From assembly GCA_934621385.1 (NCBI GenBank), contig CAKTUI010000004.1, positions 20,894-84,893 of the forward strand: a stretch of 64,000 nt of DNA, read 5' to 3'. Below are positions 54,601 to 64,000 of this stretch, piece after piece. The position numbers were made by a program, and so were the translations under genes. The notes under the pieces are model-generated. The model was not told the origin of the DNA, did not search any database, and was given only the letters and a program-made list of their open reading frames with translations. Position 1 is the first letter of the stretch, and each line of letters begins with the position of its first letter. The stretch is from an uncultured Kiritimatiellota bacterium (GTDB taxonomy: Bacteria > Verrucomicrobiota > Kiritimatiellia > RFP12 > UBA1067).

Positions 54601-57600
54601 TCATCGAATGCGGATGAAGAAACCCTTGATCGGACGCTTCACGGCACGGATTTCGCACGGTTCAAGCGTCATCTCGCGCGTCTCGCCCTCCATCCGATAG
54701 GTGAAGGTCCGGGGCTTGGTCGTATCCGCGTTGAGGAAGTAGATCTTGTCCGGATACACGCCGTAGGTGATCGCCTGCGGCGAGTCGGGGTCTGACGCCG
54801 CGCCCGCGATCTTCACAGTCTGCCGCACGGCGCGGGCGAGTTCGCCGACGAGGTTCGTATACGCCGCCGTGTACGCGGCGCTTTCGGACGGGAACTGCCG
54901 CGCCGTCAGGAGACAGTAGGTTCCCTTCCCCTTCCTGTAGATTGCGCAGTCGCCCGGCTCTCCCTCGGCGGGGAGTTCGCCGAAAAGCGGCAGAAGGTCC
55001 GCATCGGTGTAGTTCTTGAAGTCGCGATCCACGCGCGTCGTGAGTTCGGGGCGCGACATCACGAGCGTACCGCCCGCCTCGACATAGCGTTCCAGCACGT
55101 CCTTCACGTGCGGGGTCATCGTGTTCCAGCCCGCGAAGACGAGGAGTTCGTAGCGCGACAGGTCGGCAAGCCGCGAATCGTCGTCAATCTGTGCCACGTC
55201 CACCTGCCCGTAGGGCGTACCACCGATGAAGCGGTTGTTGTAGGGCGCGAGGAAGGCCGCCGGATGCGGATAGAAGAACTCCTGCATCATCGCCTGCGTG
55301 TTCTCAGGCGCACCATACCGCCAGAGCGCACTGTTCGTCTCGGCGTTCCGCCCCTGGCTCCACACGGAATAGCCGCGGTTCAGTCCAAGATAACCGTCGC
55401 AGTTGCCGAGCGCGAGCGCGATTTTCGTTTCGGGCGTCGCATTGCCGCGCGGATTCGCCTTCGTCCAATCGTAGAACTTCTTCGTCGTCGCGCAGTAGTT
55501 GGACGAGGCATGGCCCGTATAGCCCGTGTAGAAGCGGTTGTTCGCGGGCTTGTCGGGGTCGTCCGCCGCGTACTGGTCGGTATACTTGTACGCATCCGAG
55601 GTGCCGTTCGCGCCCGATTCGAGCGAGAACGCGGAAGCCCCGGCAATCCATTCCTGCAGGTAGCCGACGAGCAGGGAGTCGTACTTCTGCTTCGTGCGGT
55701 AGGGGATGCCCGTCGTCTGCCACTCGTGCGCATTCCACGCGCAGAAGTATTCAGGACCCCACTTGCGCGCGGCGGCCCGCGCCTCGCCCGACGTGTAGCC
55801 GATGTTCTCCGCGCCGATCGCCCACATCTCGTTGCAGATGAAATCCACGCCACCCGCGAGTTCGTAGCCGGCGAGCGCCGCCCCGCACGTCGAGAACGAG
55901 CGCACGAACTTCGACTGCCAGCCGAAGCCCGCATTCCCCATCCAGCGGTTGACGAAGCGGTCGCGCGCCTCGGCGAGGTTCAGGTCGAGACCGATGTTCG
56001 CGCCGCCCTGGTAGATGAAGCTCGCGTACTCGCCCATGTTGTTGCCGACGTACCGGTCGCCCCACACCTCGTCGATGCGCCTGTCGAGCGCGGCGGAATG
56101 GTTCCCCGTATACATATCCATCGCGTAAATGCGCTTCTGCTCCATCAGGTTGAACCACTTGTTGGTCAGCACGGACGGCCAGTAATAGTAAAGTCCATCT
56201 TCAAGGAACTCCGGTACGAGCCGCCCGCTATAACTCCACGGGACGATCAGATTGCCGAAGTCATTCTCGATGATGTCCTTCAATTGATTCGTATGTTCGC
56301 GCCAGTAGACTGCGTAGCCAACGAGAATTTCGCCGTTCGGCACGGGCTGGGCGACAGGATTCTTGGGCTTCCGGATCGTGAGTTCCGTCACCTGGGTTGC
56401 ACCATAAATGTCGGTAATCTCCGCCGTAATCGTCCACGGGCCTTCGCCCTGCGGGAAGCGGCGGCGGAAGATCGTGTCCGTCGCCTGCGCCGTCTCGGTC
56501 GCGTTCGGCGACTCGGCGTCGGGGTTCGGATACGTCACCTTGAAGGAGATGGGCCGCACGTGCTCGACCACCGTCGCGGCATTCGTCGTCACCGTCATGT
56601 CGGCGTTCGTGACAACCGACTCGCTCTTCGTCTCGACATACGAAATCGTCGCCACCTTTTCCTTGAACGAATCCGCAGAGAGCCACCAGCTCCGCCCCGT
56701 GCGGTCGTACTTCAGGTCGAAGGCATACCGCTGGGGCAGACCATCCACCGCAACATCCCTGTTCACCGTCAGCTTCGATCCCGCGCCAAGCGCAATCACG
56801 CTTTCATCGAAGCCCACTCCCTTCGCCACATTGACGACGACTTCCGCACCATCCGCCACGCGCACGACACCCGGATCTATCGCGGCATCCCAGACGAGCG
56901 TCAATGAACCGCCCCTGAGAACGAGGTCGATCGTGCAGTTGTTGCCGTTCACCGAGACCGGCCCGCCCAAGAACAATTCGCCGCCCTCGTTCAGGTTCAC
57001 CGTGAGTTTGTCGCCCGCAACGCCCGTGCCGACGACGTTGATGCCGCGCAGGAGTTTCGCCACGCCCGAAACGTTCCACTGCTTCTGCTCGACGGATTCC
57101 GCCACCGCCGAGGCAAGCGTGAGCTTCGTCAGGTCCGCCGTCCATTCCGCCCCCTTCGCCACATTGACGCGCGTACGGGACATCCGCCATTCGTTGCCGT
57201 CCATGAGAAGCCGCGAACCCGCCGCAAGGTCGAAAACGCGCGTTCCGCCGTCGTTGAAAGCCGTCGCAAGATAGCATCCGCGCAGAAGTCTCAACGTCGC
57301 ATTTGTCGCGAGCGTCACCATCCCCGCCGCGATTTCGGCGGTGTCGGCGATTTCCAGCGTGCCGTTCACGAGTTCGAGGTTTTGTCCGCTCCAGAGGCTT
57401 TCGCCCGTCGCGGCGCTGATGCGCTTCCAGTTCGTGATCGTCCGCGTCCCGCCCTCCAGATTGAGCGAGATGTCCGCTTCACCCGTGAAGTGGTCGCCAT
57501 GGTCACTCGAGGACTTCTCAAACCACGGGTCGTACACGTATTCGACATCCGAGTCGAGTCGGAGAACGCCCTGGACGATGCCTTCCGTTTCGGTCGTGCG

Positions 57601-60600
57601 CTCGACGACTTTCAGCGACCGTCCGCCGCCGCGCACCTGCAATGTCTCAAAAGTCCCCGCCGGGAATGTGCCAAGCACAATCTCTTCGCCCGCCTTGAGA
57701 ACGACCCCTTCCGCAATGTCGAGCCGCAAAGAACCCGCGCCTTCCGTCGCAACGACGACACCCTTCGTCACATTCAGTCTGTCATGAACAAGGTTTCCTT
57801 CCGCATCGCGCCACACGCGCAAACTGAAAGGTGCGGACATCCGAAGCGTTCCCGCGGTCGCCTCAACCGCCGCGTCCGTCGCCGTCGGGTCGCCGAGTGC
57901 AATCCGCCCGTCGCTGACAAGCGTCCCCGCCCAGTCCGCGCCGTTCAGAAGCGCAATTTTCGTCTTGTCCGATCCGACGCGGAGCGCACCCGAACAGGCA
58001 TTGCCCGAAATCCCGTAGAGAATCGTCAGGTCGTGATACCACGAGTGGTTGAATTCGCCCTTGTCCGTCTCGGTCGAGCCGATGACGAGCGAACCTTCGC
58101 CCGTGACGTTCGCGCCGGACGAGAAGATCCGCCCCGTCGAACCCTGCACCCCCTGATGCCACGTCACGACCGTCAGTTTCGTCTCCGCACCGTCAAGATT
58201 GAGTTCCTTCACGCCGCTGAATGCGTTGCACCCGTTGTTCATCGACCACCAGCAGGGGAATGCCGCCTCGAAGATGTTTTCCGCGCCGACCATACGAATC
58301 TTCGCCTTGCCGTTTCCCGTCGTCCGCGCGAGGTGCAGGTAGGCGTTCGTCATCGTCAGCACCTCGCGATCCGTATCGGGCGAGAAGTCGAAGTGGGTCG
58401 TGCAGTCCTCCGGCACGACGAGGCGCGAGCCTTCCTCCATCACAATCCGCGCATTGCCGACAAGTCGGAATCCGCCGCAACGGCCGTTCGTGCCAACGGC
58501 ATCCGCATCGGCAAACCACGCGCGATAGGCCGAGCCATCCTTCAAGCGAAGCGTCACGCCACCACCAAGGCAAGCAAGATAAACATTGCTCCCATTGTAG
58601 GCATTGCGCGTAAAGAGCGTGGACTTGTCGAGGACGAACTCAATCGCCTCGTCCTTCGCATTCTGCCGGTTCGCATTTGCCGCGCCCAAGTAGACAAAGG
58701 TCGTCGCCCCTTGCGCGAAGGACTCCTTCGGCATATTGCTGAGATGGATTGCGCCCGACGGAACCTTCACACGCCCGCCCGTTTCCGGCACGAGATAGTA
58801 GTAGGCAAAACCCGTTATCGCGGGATCGGCCACGGGCTGGATTTTCCCGCCGTCCGCCGTCAGTTCGAAATAGCTCGTCTCACCCGCCGCCGCGTAGCCG
58901 AGATAAAGGCTCGTGCCGTCCACGGCCAGCGTCCCGTTGACCGTCAGCGCCACGTTCTTGAACTTCATCGCGTCCGGCGCCGCCAGCGTCGCCCCCGCCG
59001 CAATGGCGAGCGAGGGGAGAGTGACAGATTCGCCCGAAACCGATGCCGCGCAGCTGAAGCCGCCTTTCAGGATCGCCGACCCCGCCGTGATTTCCAGCGA
59101 GGCGTCCCCCGCAAGCGACACGTCGGGCAGTTCAATGGCATCCCCCGCCACACGAACCCGCGCCCCACGCGCCACCTCAATCTTGCCCACGGCCGGCGTT
59201 TTCGCCAGCATCAGAACAACGCCCCCGCCCAGTACGGCAACCTCGCCCGAAGTCGGCACAACACCGTTCCGCCATCCGGCGGGGTCGTTCCAATCCGTAA
59301 TCGTGCCGTCCGCACCGCCCGTGAAGGTCTGCTCCTTCATTTCGGAAAGGACGAGCGACTGACTCTGGATGTAGACATCCCGCGTCGGGGGAAGGTGTGC
59401 CAGGATCTTCTCGCGCAACGCCTCAAGCGAAGCCGCGTCAGGACAGGTCAGGAACGGCACGTCCAGTCCAATCTTCGCCTCGTCGACGACAACATCCGAA
59501 AAGGCGGACGGCAAGCGGTCGATCGTCACGCCGGCAACGGCAATCCTGAGCGAAACCTGAGCATCTGCCGCCATCTTGAGACTTTCGGGCCACACGATTG
59601 AACTCCCCGTCGTCATCAGCGCGACAGATGTGGCGTCTTCAAAGGTGATGTCAGCCGCGGAAGGATACGACTCGGAGACCGCGAGCGCCCCCTCGGCAAT
59701 CACAAGCGCCGCGTTCGTTGTCGCGACGATCGAACCTGCACCCGTCTTGCGCACCGTCACACCCGAACCGAACGGCAAGGCGTTCAAGTCCTCAATGACG
59801 CCCTCATCAACCCGCACCGTGATCGTTGCGCCGTCGGCAACCTTTGAAGTCGCATTCCCCTCGACGCGGCGGAGATCGGTAAAGGCGCAAGGCGCGGTAA
59901 AGTGCAGAACCGCCCCCGACTGAACTTCCACACGCGGCGAATAGTCGGTTTTGAACGAGGTGACGTCCCCGCCGAACTCCGCCGTCGCACCTTCGGCAAG
60001 TTTAATCCACGGATAACCGCCGCCGTAGAAGTCGGAGTCTACCTCCAGTCCATTCGGGAATCGCGCCAAACCGCCCTGTTCGACAAAAATCCGATAGGCT
60101 CGGTCGCCCCGTCCGCAACACATCCCGACTTTGCAATTGTGCGTGAAGACGCCGCTCTCCTTGACGTTGACGGTGAACTGGTCAAACTTCTGGTTCCCCG
60201 TCAGTGAAAGATTGGCCCCTTTTTCAACATTAAAGGTCGTCGTATCCGTCTGATGCCCCCACCAGACACCCTTGTTCGCATTGTAGAGTTCAATATCCGC
60301 ACCTTCGCCAAGCGCAATCGTATTGCCCTTGGCGAAACTTCCTCCTGCCAATGACTTCCAACGCCCGTTGCGGAAAGCGACCCTGACCCCCGCCGGACTC
60401 CACTTGCTCGTCCACGAACCCCCGTTCAAGTCAACCGAACTGCCCGTGGGAATGACGACCGAATCGTTTGCCGACGGACAAGCCGTCGCAACATCACCCT
60501 CGGCGCTTCCCACGCGCCAATTGGCGGGTTCGGAGTAAAGCCCCCATTCGGGGCCGACCCAATGGTAGGTGCCCGCAGAGGCGGAAAGGGACAGGAATGC

Positions 60601-60651
60601 CGCGCCGGTGGCAACCAGGGAACGAAAACGGATTGAGATTGAACGTTTCAT
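54601..60651 (-). CDS. Giant secreted protein: beta-strand-repeat passenger fused to a putative glycosidase domain
   Basis: About 2016 residues from the ATG at 60651, where a signal peptide starts (KRSISIRFRSLVATGAAFLSLSASA). Residues about 40-1330 are a long beta-helix type region, with two recognisable openings YHWVGPEWGLYSEPANWR and TFTGGADGTITDWNDPAGW. An Ig-like domain follows (about 1360-1430, TITAEITDIYGATQVTELTI). Residues 1437-2016 form a putative catalytic region shared with the 52.7 kb protein, with YVGNNMGEYASFIYQ, FICNEMWAIGAENIG, GTPYGQVDVAQIDDDSRLA and VFAGWNTMTPH. It ends KGFFIRIR, like two other secreted proteins here. Probably an outer-surface glycan enzyme; not a classical autotransporter because no barrel is present. 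Confidence 0.75.
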   Translation of the reverse strand: MKRSISIRFRSLVATGAAFLSLSASAGTYHWVGPEWGLYSEPANWRVGSAEGDVATACPSANDSVVIPTGSSVDLNGGSWTSKWSPAGVRVAFRNGRWKSLAGGSFAKGNTIALGEGADIELYNANKGVWWGHQTDTTTFNVEKGANLSLTGNQKFDQFTVNVKESGVFTHNCKVGMCCGRGDRAYRIFVEQGGLARFPNGLEVDSDFYGGGYPWIKLAEGATAEFGGDVTSFKTDYSPRVEVQSGAVLHFTAPCAFTDLRRVEGNATSKVADGATITVRVDEGVIEDLNALPFGSGVTVRKTGAGSIVATTNAALVIAEGALAVSESYPSAADITFEDATSVALMTTGSSIVWPESLKMAADAQVSLRIAVAGVTIDRLPSAFSDVVVDEAKIGLDVPFLTCPDAASLEALREKILAHLPPTRDVYIQSQSLVLSEMKEQTFTGGADGTITDWNDPAGWRNGVVPTSGEVAVLGGGVVLMLAKTPAVGKIEVARGARVRVAGDAIELPDVSLAGDASLEITAGSAILKGGFSCAASVSGESVTLPSLAIAAGATLAAPDAMKFKNVALTVNGTLAVDGTSLYLGYAAAGETSYFELTADGGKIQPVADPAITGFAYYYLVPETGGRVKVPSGAIHLSNMPKESFAQGATTFVYLGAANANRQNAKDEAIEFVLDKSTLFTRNAYNGSNVYLACLGGGVTLRLKDGSAYRAWFADADAVGTNGRCGGFRLVGNARIVMEEGSRLVVPEDCTTHFDFSPDTDREVLTMTNAYLHLARTTGNGKAKIRMVGAENIFEAAFPCWWSMNNGCNAFSGVKELNLDGAETKLTVVTWHQGVQGSTGRIFSSGANVTGEGSLVIGSTETDKGEFNHSWYHDLTILYGISGNACSGALRVGSDKTKIALLNGADWAGTLVSDGRIALGDPTATDAAVEATAGTLRMSAPFSLRVWRDAEGNLVHDRLNVTKGVVVATEGAGSLRLDIAEGVVLKAGEEIVLGTFPAGTFETLQVRGGGRSLKVVERTTETEGIVQGVLRLDSDVEYVYDPWFEKSSSDHGDHFTGEADISLNLEGGTRTITNWKRISAATGESLWSGQNLELVNGTLEIADTAEIAAGMVTLATNATLRLLRGCYLATAFNDGGTRVFDLAAGSRLLMDGNEWRMSRTRVNVAKGAEWTADLTKLTLASAVAESVEQKQWNVSGVAKLLRGINVVGTGVAGDKLTVNLNEGGELFLGGPVSVNGNNCTIDLVLRGGSLTLVWDAAIDPGVVRVADGAEVVVNVAKGVGFDESVIALGAGSKLTVNRDVAVDGLPQRYAFDLKYDRTGRSWWLSADSFKEKVATISYVETKSESVVTNADMTVTTNAATVVEHVRPISFKVTYPNPDAESPNATETAQATDTIFRRRFPQGEGPWTITAEITDIYGATQVTELTIRKPKNPVAQPVPNGEILVGYAVYWREHTNQLKDIIENDFGNLIVPWSYSGRLVPEFLEDGLYYYWPSVLTNKWFNLMEQKRIYAMDMYTGNHSAALDRRIDEVWGDRYVGNNMGEYASFIYQGGANIGLDLNLAEARDRFVNRWMGNAGFGWQSKFVRSFSTCGAALAGYELAGGVDFICNEMWAIGAENIGYTSGEARAAARKWGPEYFCAWNAHEWQTTGIPYRTKQKYDSLLVGYLQEWIAGASAFSLESGANGTSDAYKYTDQYAADDPDKPANNRFYTGYTGHASSNYCATTKKFYDWTKANPRGNATPETKIALALGNCDGYLGLNRGYSVWSQGRNAETNSALWRYGAPENTQAMMQEFFYPHPAAFLAPYNNRFIGGTPYGQVDVAQIDDDSRLADLSRYELLVFAGWNTMTPHVKDVLERYVEAGGTLVMSRPELTTRVDRDFKNYTDADLLPLFGELPAEGEPGDCAIYRKGKGTYCLLTARQFPSESAAYTAAYTNLVGELARAVRQTVKIAGAASDPDSPQAITYGVYPDKIYFLNADTTKPRTFTYRMEGETREMTLEPCEIRAVKRPIKGFFIRIR

Positions 60652-60664
60652 CTTTACTGAAAGA

Positions 60665-60712
60665 CCCCGCTCCGCAGGCCCGATTGGTTTCCACAAGCCA
60701 AATGGAGCGGGG
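60665..60712 (-). other. Intercistronic hairpin between the two giant genes
   Basis: A 9-bp CCCCGCTCC/GGAGCGGGG stem with a 30-base loop and TCTTTC after it on the minus strand. It may be a partial terminator or an mRNA-stabilising hairpin; the 90-base gap contains no promoter. Confidence 0.5.
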
Positions 60713-60741
60713 ACTTATTCCTCACTTTCTCTTAACGAGCC

Positions 60742-63700
60742 TTAGCGGATGATGATTTGGAATCCGCTTGCGGGCTTCGCCGTGCAGGTGACGACGCCCT
60801 CGACCTCCGTCGGGGTCTCCGACACCTTGAGCGTCCGATTGCCGAGTTTCACCGTGACGTTGGCGAACGCGCCCGCCGGGAACGTGCCGAGCGTCACCGC
60901 CTCGCCCGCACCGAGCGCGAAGCCATCCTGCGGAACGAGTTCCACGATGCCCGCGTCACCCTCCTCGACGATGAACCCGTCCTTCAAGGTAATCGTGTCA
61001 TTTGTCGCGACTTTATCTTCACCGCGCCATATACGAAGTTCAAGAGGTTTGACAAGCCGAACCTTACCGAAAGTCGCCGTCATCACAGATTCCGTTTCCT
61101 TCTTGTGATTCTCATCGATGGGAAGCAGATCAACATTTCCGTTAAAAACAACCGTCCCCGCCCAGTTTGCACCGTTGGCGAAGTGAACCCGAACCTTGGC
61201 CGTATCTGAATCGGGGGCAACAAGAAGCGTCCCAGTGCAAGTATTGTCCGCACGATAGATGGTCGGCTCCATTGTCTTACCAGCCCATGTATTCGTAAAG
61301 AAGAGGTCTCCACCACCCGTGAATGGGGCTTCGAGTTCAAAGTAATCCAACTTATGATCGTTTGAGGACATCTTCTCCTCGACGCCACGGAAGGTCATCG
61401 TTGTGCCTTCTGCGATCTCAACAGCCGTCAACCGATTGAATAGGTGATTGCGATTGCCCCAACCCCACCAACGGCTCTTGAAGCAGTCGAAGAAGCCATC
61501 AGCAAAACGAATTGAGCCCTTATCCTGCCCATTCAACTTATACCAGCACCCGATACCACCCTTGAGAATCTCAATACCGGTAAAGCCAGTCTCGTCAGGT
61601 GTGACATAAACGGCTCCGTTCGTGACATCTCCATTCACGCGCGTCACCGCCGTGCGAATTTCGCCGCCCTCGACAAGTGTAATGACCGCACGATTTTGGA
61701 TGCGCAAATTGTAGTTAGATTCTGCCGTATCACCTTCGGAAGAACGCTTGCGGCAAAGCACCGTGCCATTTGTGAGGATGAGGTTTACACCACCCGCAAC
61801 ATAAGTCTCCGCGCCGAAATCAAGGGCCGTATTATCCACAATAACCTTCACGGCCTCACTGGCAGGATTATTTAGTCCGATGGCAAACCCATCCTTAGAA
61901 TTATAGGTAATTGTCGAATCCTTAATCCGAATAGGCTTCGGCACAACAACCGATCCACCCGATACTGGGACGACAAAGCCAATTCTCGAACCGTTTTCCT
62001 TTCCGGTGGTATTCAGCGCAGTAATTGTCGCCCCTTCCGCCGTCAACTCAAAATACGAGACCTCACCAGAATCAGCCGCACCAAACACGACCTCGCCATC
62101 GCTCGTCGCCACAATCTTGCCATTAATCGTCATCGAGCAATTCTTGAACTTGGTGCCTCCAAGCACCTTCAACATTGCGTTCTCATTCACAAAAATGGTC
62201 GGGAGTGTGACTGATGCACCAACAACGGACGCAATGCTCGTCAATCCATTTGCGATATCCGCCGAACCCGAAGCGACTTCAAGTCCCGCCGCGCCCGCAA
62301 GAGAGATGGTAGGCAGAACGACCGCATCGGCTCCGCCGACAACGCGAACCTTCGCACCGCGCGAAACCTCAATCTTATTCACCGTCGGGGTTGTCGCGAG
62401 TTCAAGAACCACGCCCCCGCCCTGCACGACAACTTCGCCCGACGTCGGCACCTCGCCCGCACTCCATCCGGAGGGGTCATTCCAGTCCGTAATCGTACCG
62501 TCCGCGCCGCCCGTGAAAGTCTGGTCCTTCTTCTCACTAATCACAAGCGATACACCCTGAACCGTCAATTCCTGAGTGTCTGGCAAAACTGCCGCAAGTT
62601 TCATCCGAATCGTCTCAAGTGAAGATTCATCCAAGCACGACAGATAGGGAATGTCCATTATCGCCGTTGAAAGGTCAAACTCAACATTTGAAAAGGCAGA
62701 GGGAAGATTGTTAATCAAGATTCCATTTGCCGCAAACTTCAATGTCAAACCCGAACCCACAATCTCAGGGAATTCAATCGACGCATTCGCAGAAGAAAGC
62801 GCAACCGTTGTTCCCTCGGCAAACGTTGCCATGTTCGCAGAAAACATTGTGCCAACGGCAAGTGTGCCAGATTCAATCGAGAGATTCGCAAACTTGGATG
62901 AACCTAATCTCAAAATACCCGCCCCCGTTTTATTCAACGAGACCCCTTCTCCAACAGTAAACGGCGAAAGGTCAAGAGTTGTACCTTCGGCAACTTCAGC
63001 AACCAGCGCGGCATTTTCAGGAATCGTAGCCACCGTATTCTCAAAGACCACATCACCCGTTGTCGCAATCGTGCCGCCATTCCAGTTAAAGCAGAGCGAA
63101 CCATTCACCGTCTTGGAGACATTCCCACCAAGAACCATTCTGCCACCATCGTTAAGATTGAAGTTCAGCGATTGCTGATTACCCTCAGTCCATCGAATAC
63201 CCGCAGGCGCTTTCATCGTTCCGTTAAGTTCAAAATCAATCGGGCGATTGTTGCCCCAAAGATTGATCTTCGTTGGTGAAAACTTCAATAAGCCTCCGGC
63301 ATCAATGTAAAAACCTGTATAAAAAGCCTCGAATGCCCCCTGAACTTCAACCGTTCCCCCTTTGTGAACATTCACATTGAAGCGCGTCGCATCATTCACG
63401 GAAAGGTTCATGCGCCCTTCCGCAACAAAAGTACCGCCATCCCAAATGTTAAGAGATCCTGAGTGGGTTTGGAAGAGCGTTTTCGCCGTCAGCGTTCCGT
63501 TGGAGACGGAAAGATGGGCCGCATTCCAATCCGCAGTCGTATCCCATGTGCCAAACTCTCCTACCCCCCCCCCTAAGTCAAACAGCATATTTTTCCAAGG
63601 GAGTTTACCGAGCGAATCCGCCGCGCCGGGGCAAGATGGCGCAACATCACCATCCGCGCTACCACTTCGCCAATTGTCTGGATTCGAATAAAGATTCCAC

Positions 63701-63801
63701 GAATCTCCGCCAGCCCAATAGTATGTCTCCGCAAGAGAGACAAACGCACCCATGCCGACGACTGCGGCACCTACAAATGAACGCACGACTTCTGCTTTCA
63801 T
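60742..63801 (-). CDS. Secreted beta-strand-repeat protein, paralogue of the giant protein's passenger
   Basis: 1019 residues with a signal peptide (about residues 5-24) and YYWAGGDSWNLYSNPDNWR at the mature start. Over its whole length it parallels residues 30-1060 of the 54.6 kb protein (for example LPSAFSNVEFDLSTAIMDIPYL, QTFTGGADGTITDWNDPSGW, SGEVVVQGGGVVL). It lacks the Ig-like and catalytic domains and ends SGFQIIIR. The fold is expected to be a beta-helix on the cell surface. The 61.2-63.4 kb stretch is visibly richer in A+T than the flanking genes. The ribosome site AAGGAG lies 11 bases before the ATG. First gene of the operon. Confidence 0.75.
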   Translation of the reverse strand: MKAEVVRSFVGAAVVGMGAFVSLAETYYWAGGDSWNLYSNPDNWRSGSADGDVAPSCPGAADSLGKLPWKNMLFDLGGGVGEFGTWDTTADWNAAHLSVSNGTLTAKTLFQTHSGSLNIWDGGTFVAEGRMNLSVNDATRFNVNVHKGGTVEVQGAFEAFYTGFYIDAGGLLKFSPTKINLWGNNRPIDFELNGTMKAPAGIRWTEGNQQSLNFNLNDGGRMVLGGNVSKTVNGSLCFNWNGGTIATTGDVVFENTVATIPENAALVAEVAEGTTLDLSPFTVGEGVSLNKTGAGILRLGSSKFANLSIESGTLAVGTMFSANMATFAEGTTVALSSANASIEFPEIVGSGLTLKFAANGILINNLPSAFSNVEFDLSTAIMDIPYLSCLDESSLETIRMKLAAVLPDTQELTVQGVSLVISEKKDQTFTGGADGTITDWNDPSGWSAGEVPTSGEVVVQGGGVVLELATTPTVNKIEVSRGAKVRVVGGADAVVLPTISLAGAAGLEVASGSADIANGLTSIASVVGASVTLPTIFVNENAMLKVLGGTKFKNCSMTINGKIVATSDGEVVFGAADSGEVSYFELTAEGATITALNTTGKENGSRIGFVVPVSGGSVVVPKPIRIKDSTITYNSKDGFAIGLNNPASEAVKVIVDNTALDFGAETYVAGGVNLILTNGTVLCRKRSSEGDTAESNYNLRIQNRAVITLVEGGEIRTAVTRVNGDVTNGAVYVTPDETGFTGIEILKGGIGCWYKLNGQDKGSIRFADGFFDCFKSRWWGWGNRNHLFNRLTAVEIAEGTTMTFRGVEEKMSSNDHKLDYFELEAPFTGGGDLFFTNTWAGKTMEPTIYRADNTCTGTLLVAPDSDTAKVRVHFANGANWAGTVVFNGNVDLLPIDENHKKETESVMTATFGKVRLVKPLELRIWRGEDKVATNDTITLKDGFIVEEGDAGIVELVPQDGFALGAGEAVTLGTFPAGAFANVTVKLGNRTLKVSETPTEVEGVVTCTAKPASGFQIIIR

Positions 63802-63871
63802 GGTCGACCATACTCCTTATCCAGCCCCGACTGACATTTGGCCTTTCGGCTATGCGGACTGAACGATGAGT

Positions 63872-63880
63872 ATTCTATCA
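63872..63880 (-). promoter_or_regulatory. Extended -10 promoter of the giant-protein operon
   Basis: TGATAGAAT on the minus strand, 70 bases before the ATG, with TTGCGT 17 bases behind. No gene can be supported in 63880-64000. Confidence 0.55.
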
Positions 63881-64000
63881 AAAACGGACCGACGACGCAA
63901 TGGGGCAATTCGTCCACCCTTATCCCGCAGTTTGCCATAATAGTGTGCACCCAACCAAAGAAGGGCTCAGATCTTGGCATAGCCCGTTTGCCAAATACTG

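Overview
This 64 kb window is about 60% GC and carries mostly minus-strand genes packed into long operons with 1-4 base overlaps. It looks like a chromosomal segment of an uncultured anaerobic, glycan-degrading member of the PVC group, most likely Kiritimatiellota/Verrucomicrobiota. That placement is inference: it rests on very large secreted beta-strand-repeat proteins, Tat-exported Gfo/Idh/MocA oxidoreductases, GYF-type coiled-coil proteins, a HydF maturase (anaerobic [FeFe]-hydrogenase metabolism) and many extended -10 promoters. No rRNA or tRNA gene was recognised.

Layout. 1-4.7 kb: partial mtaD, a VWA-domain protein and a TPR protein (minus). 4.7-5.6 kb: a gene-free stretch with a long repeat and a 22-bp-period hairpin array. 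5.6-10.2 kb: a leucine operon leuACDB (plus) behind a leader-peptide attenuator. 10.3-12.7 kb: galE, a degenerate UDG-like gene and pyrK (minus). 13-15.4 kb: a GH95-type hydrolase fused in frame to a dapB remnant. 16-18.3 kb: a small terminated transcript, then a TPP riboswitch and thiC. 18.3-31.6 kb: an amino-sugar/glycan operon (surface protein, GH-A hydrolase, three Gfo/Idh-type oxidoreductases, an enolase-superfamily enzyme, nagB, a sodium:solute symporter, nagA) divergent from an AraC/XylR-type regulator. 32.9-34.9 kb: an EamA transporter, a small Met-rich membrane ORF and a second hairpin array. 34.9-38 kb: mfd. 38-48 kb: one long minus-strand series (TPR, LolA-like, AsmA-like, glgP, two GYF/coiled-coil proteins, TPR, folB, murI). 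48-51.5 kb: prs-pth-hydF-PHP phosphatase. 51.6-52.6 kb: the largest hairpin array and a small terminated transcription unit. 52.7-63.8 kb: an operon of three giant secreted proteins.

How the genes work together. The nag-type operon, the GH95 enzyme and the giant secreted proteins suggest that extracellular glycans rich in amino sugars, and perhaps fucose, are degraded, imported and deacetylated/deaminated into central metabolism. glgP feeds on glycogen. The rest is core metabolism and repair.

Most notable. Three intergenic arrays, at 5.2, 34.6 and 51.6-52.0 kb, are built of 14-bp units (4-bp stem, 6-bp loop, 4-bp stem) repeated every 22-23 bp. Stems differ between arrays but stay complementary, and the loop sequence occurs in both orientations. 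I know of no described element with these properties. Several genes also seem to be transcribed as leaderless mRNAs, and a long repeat family sits just upstream of promoters.
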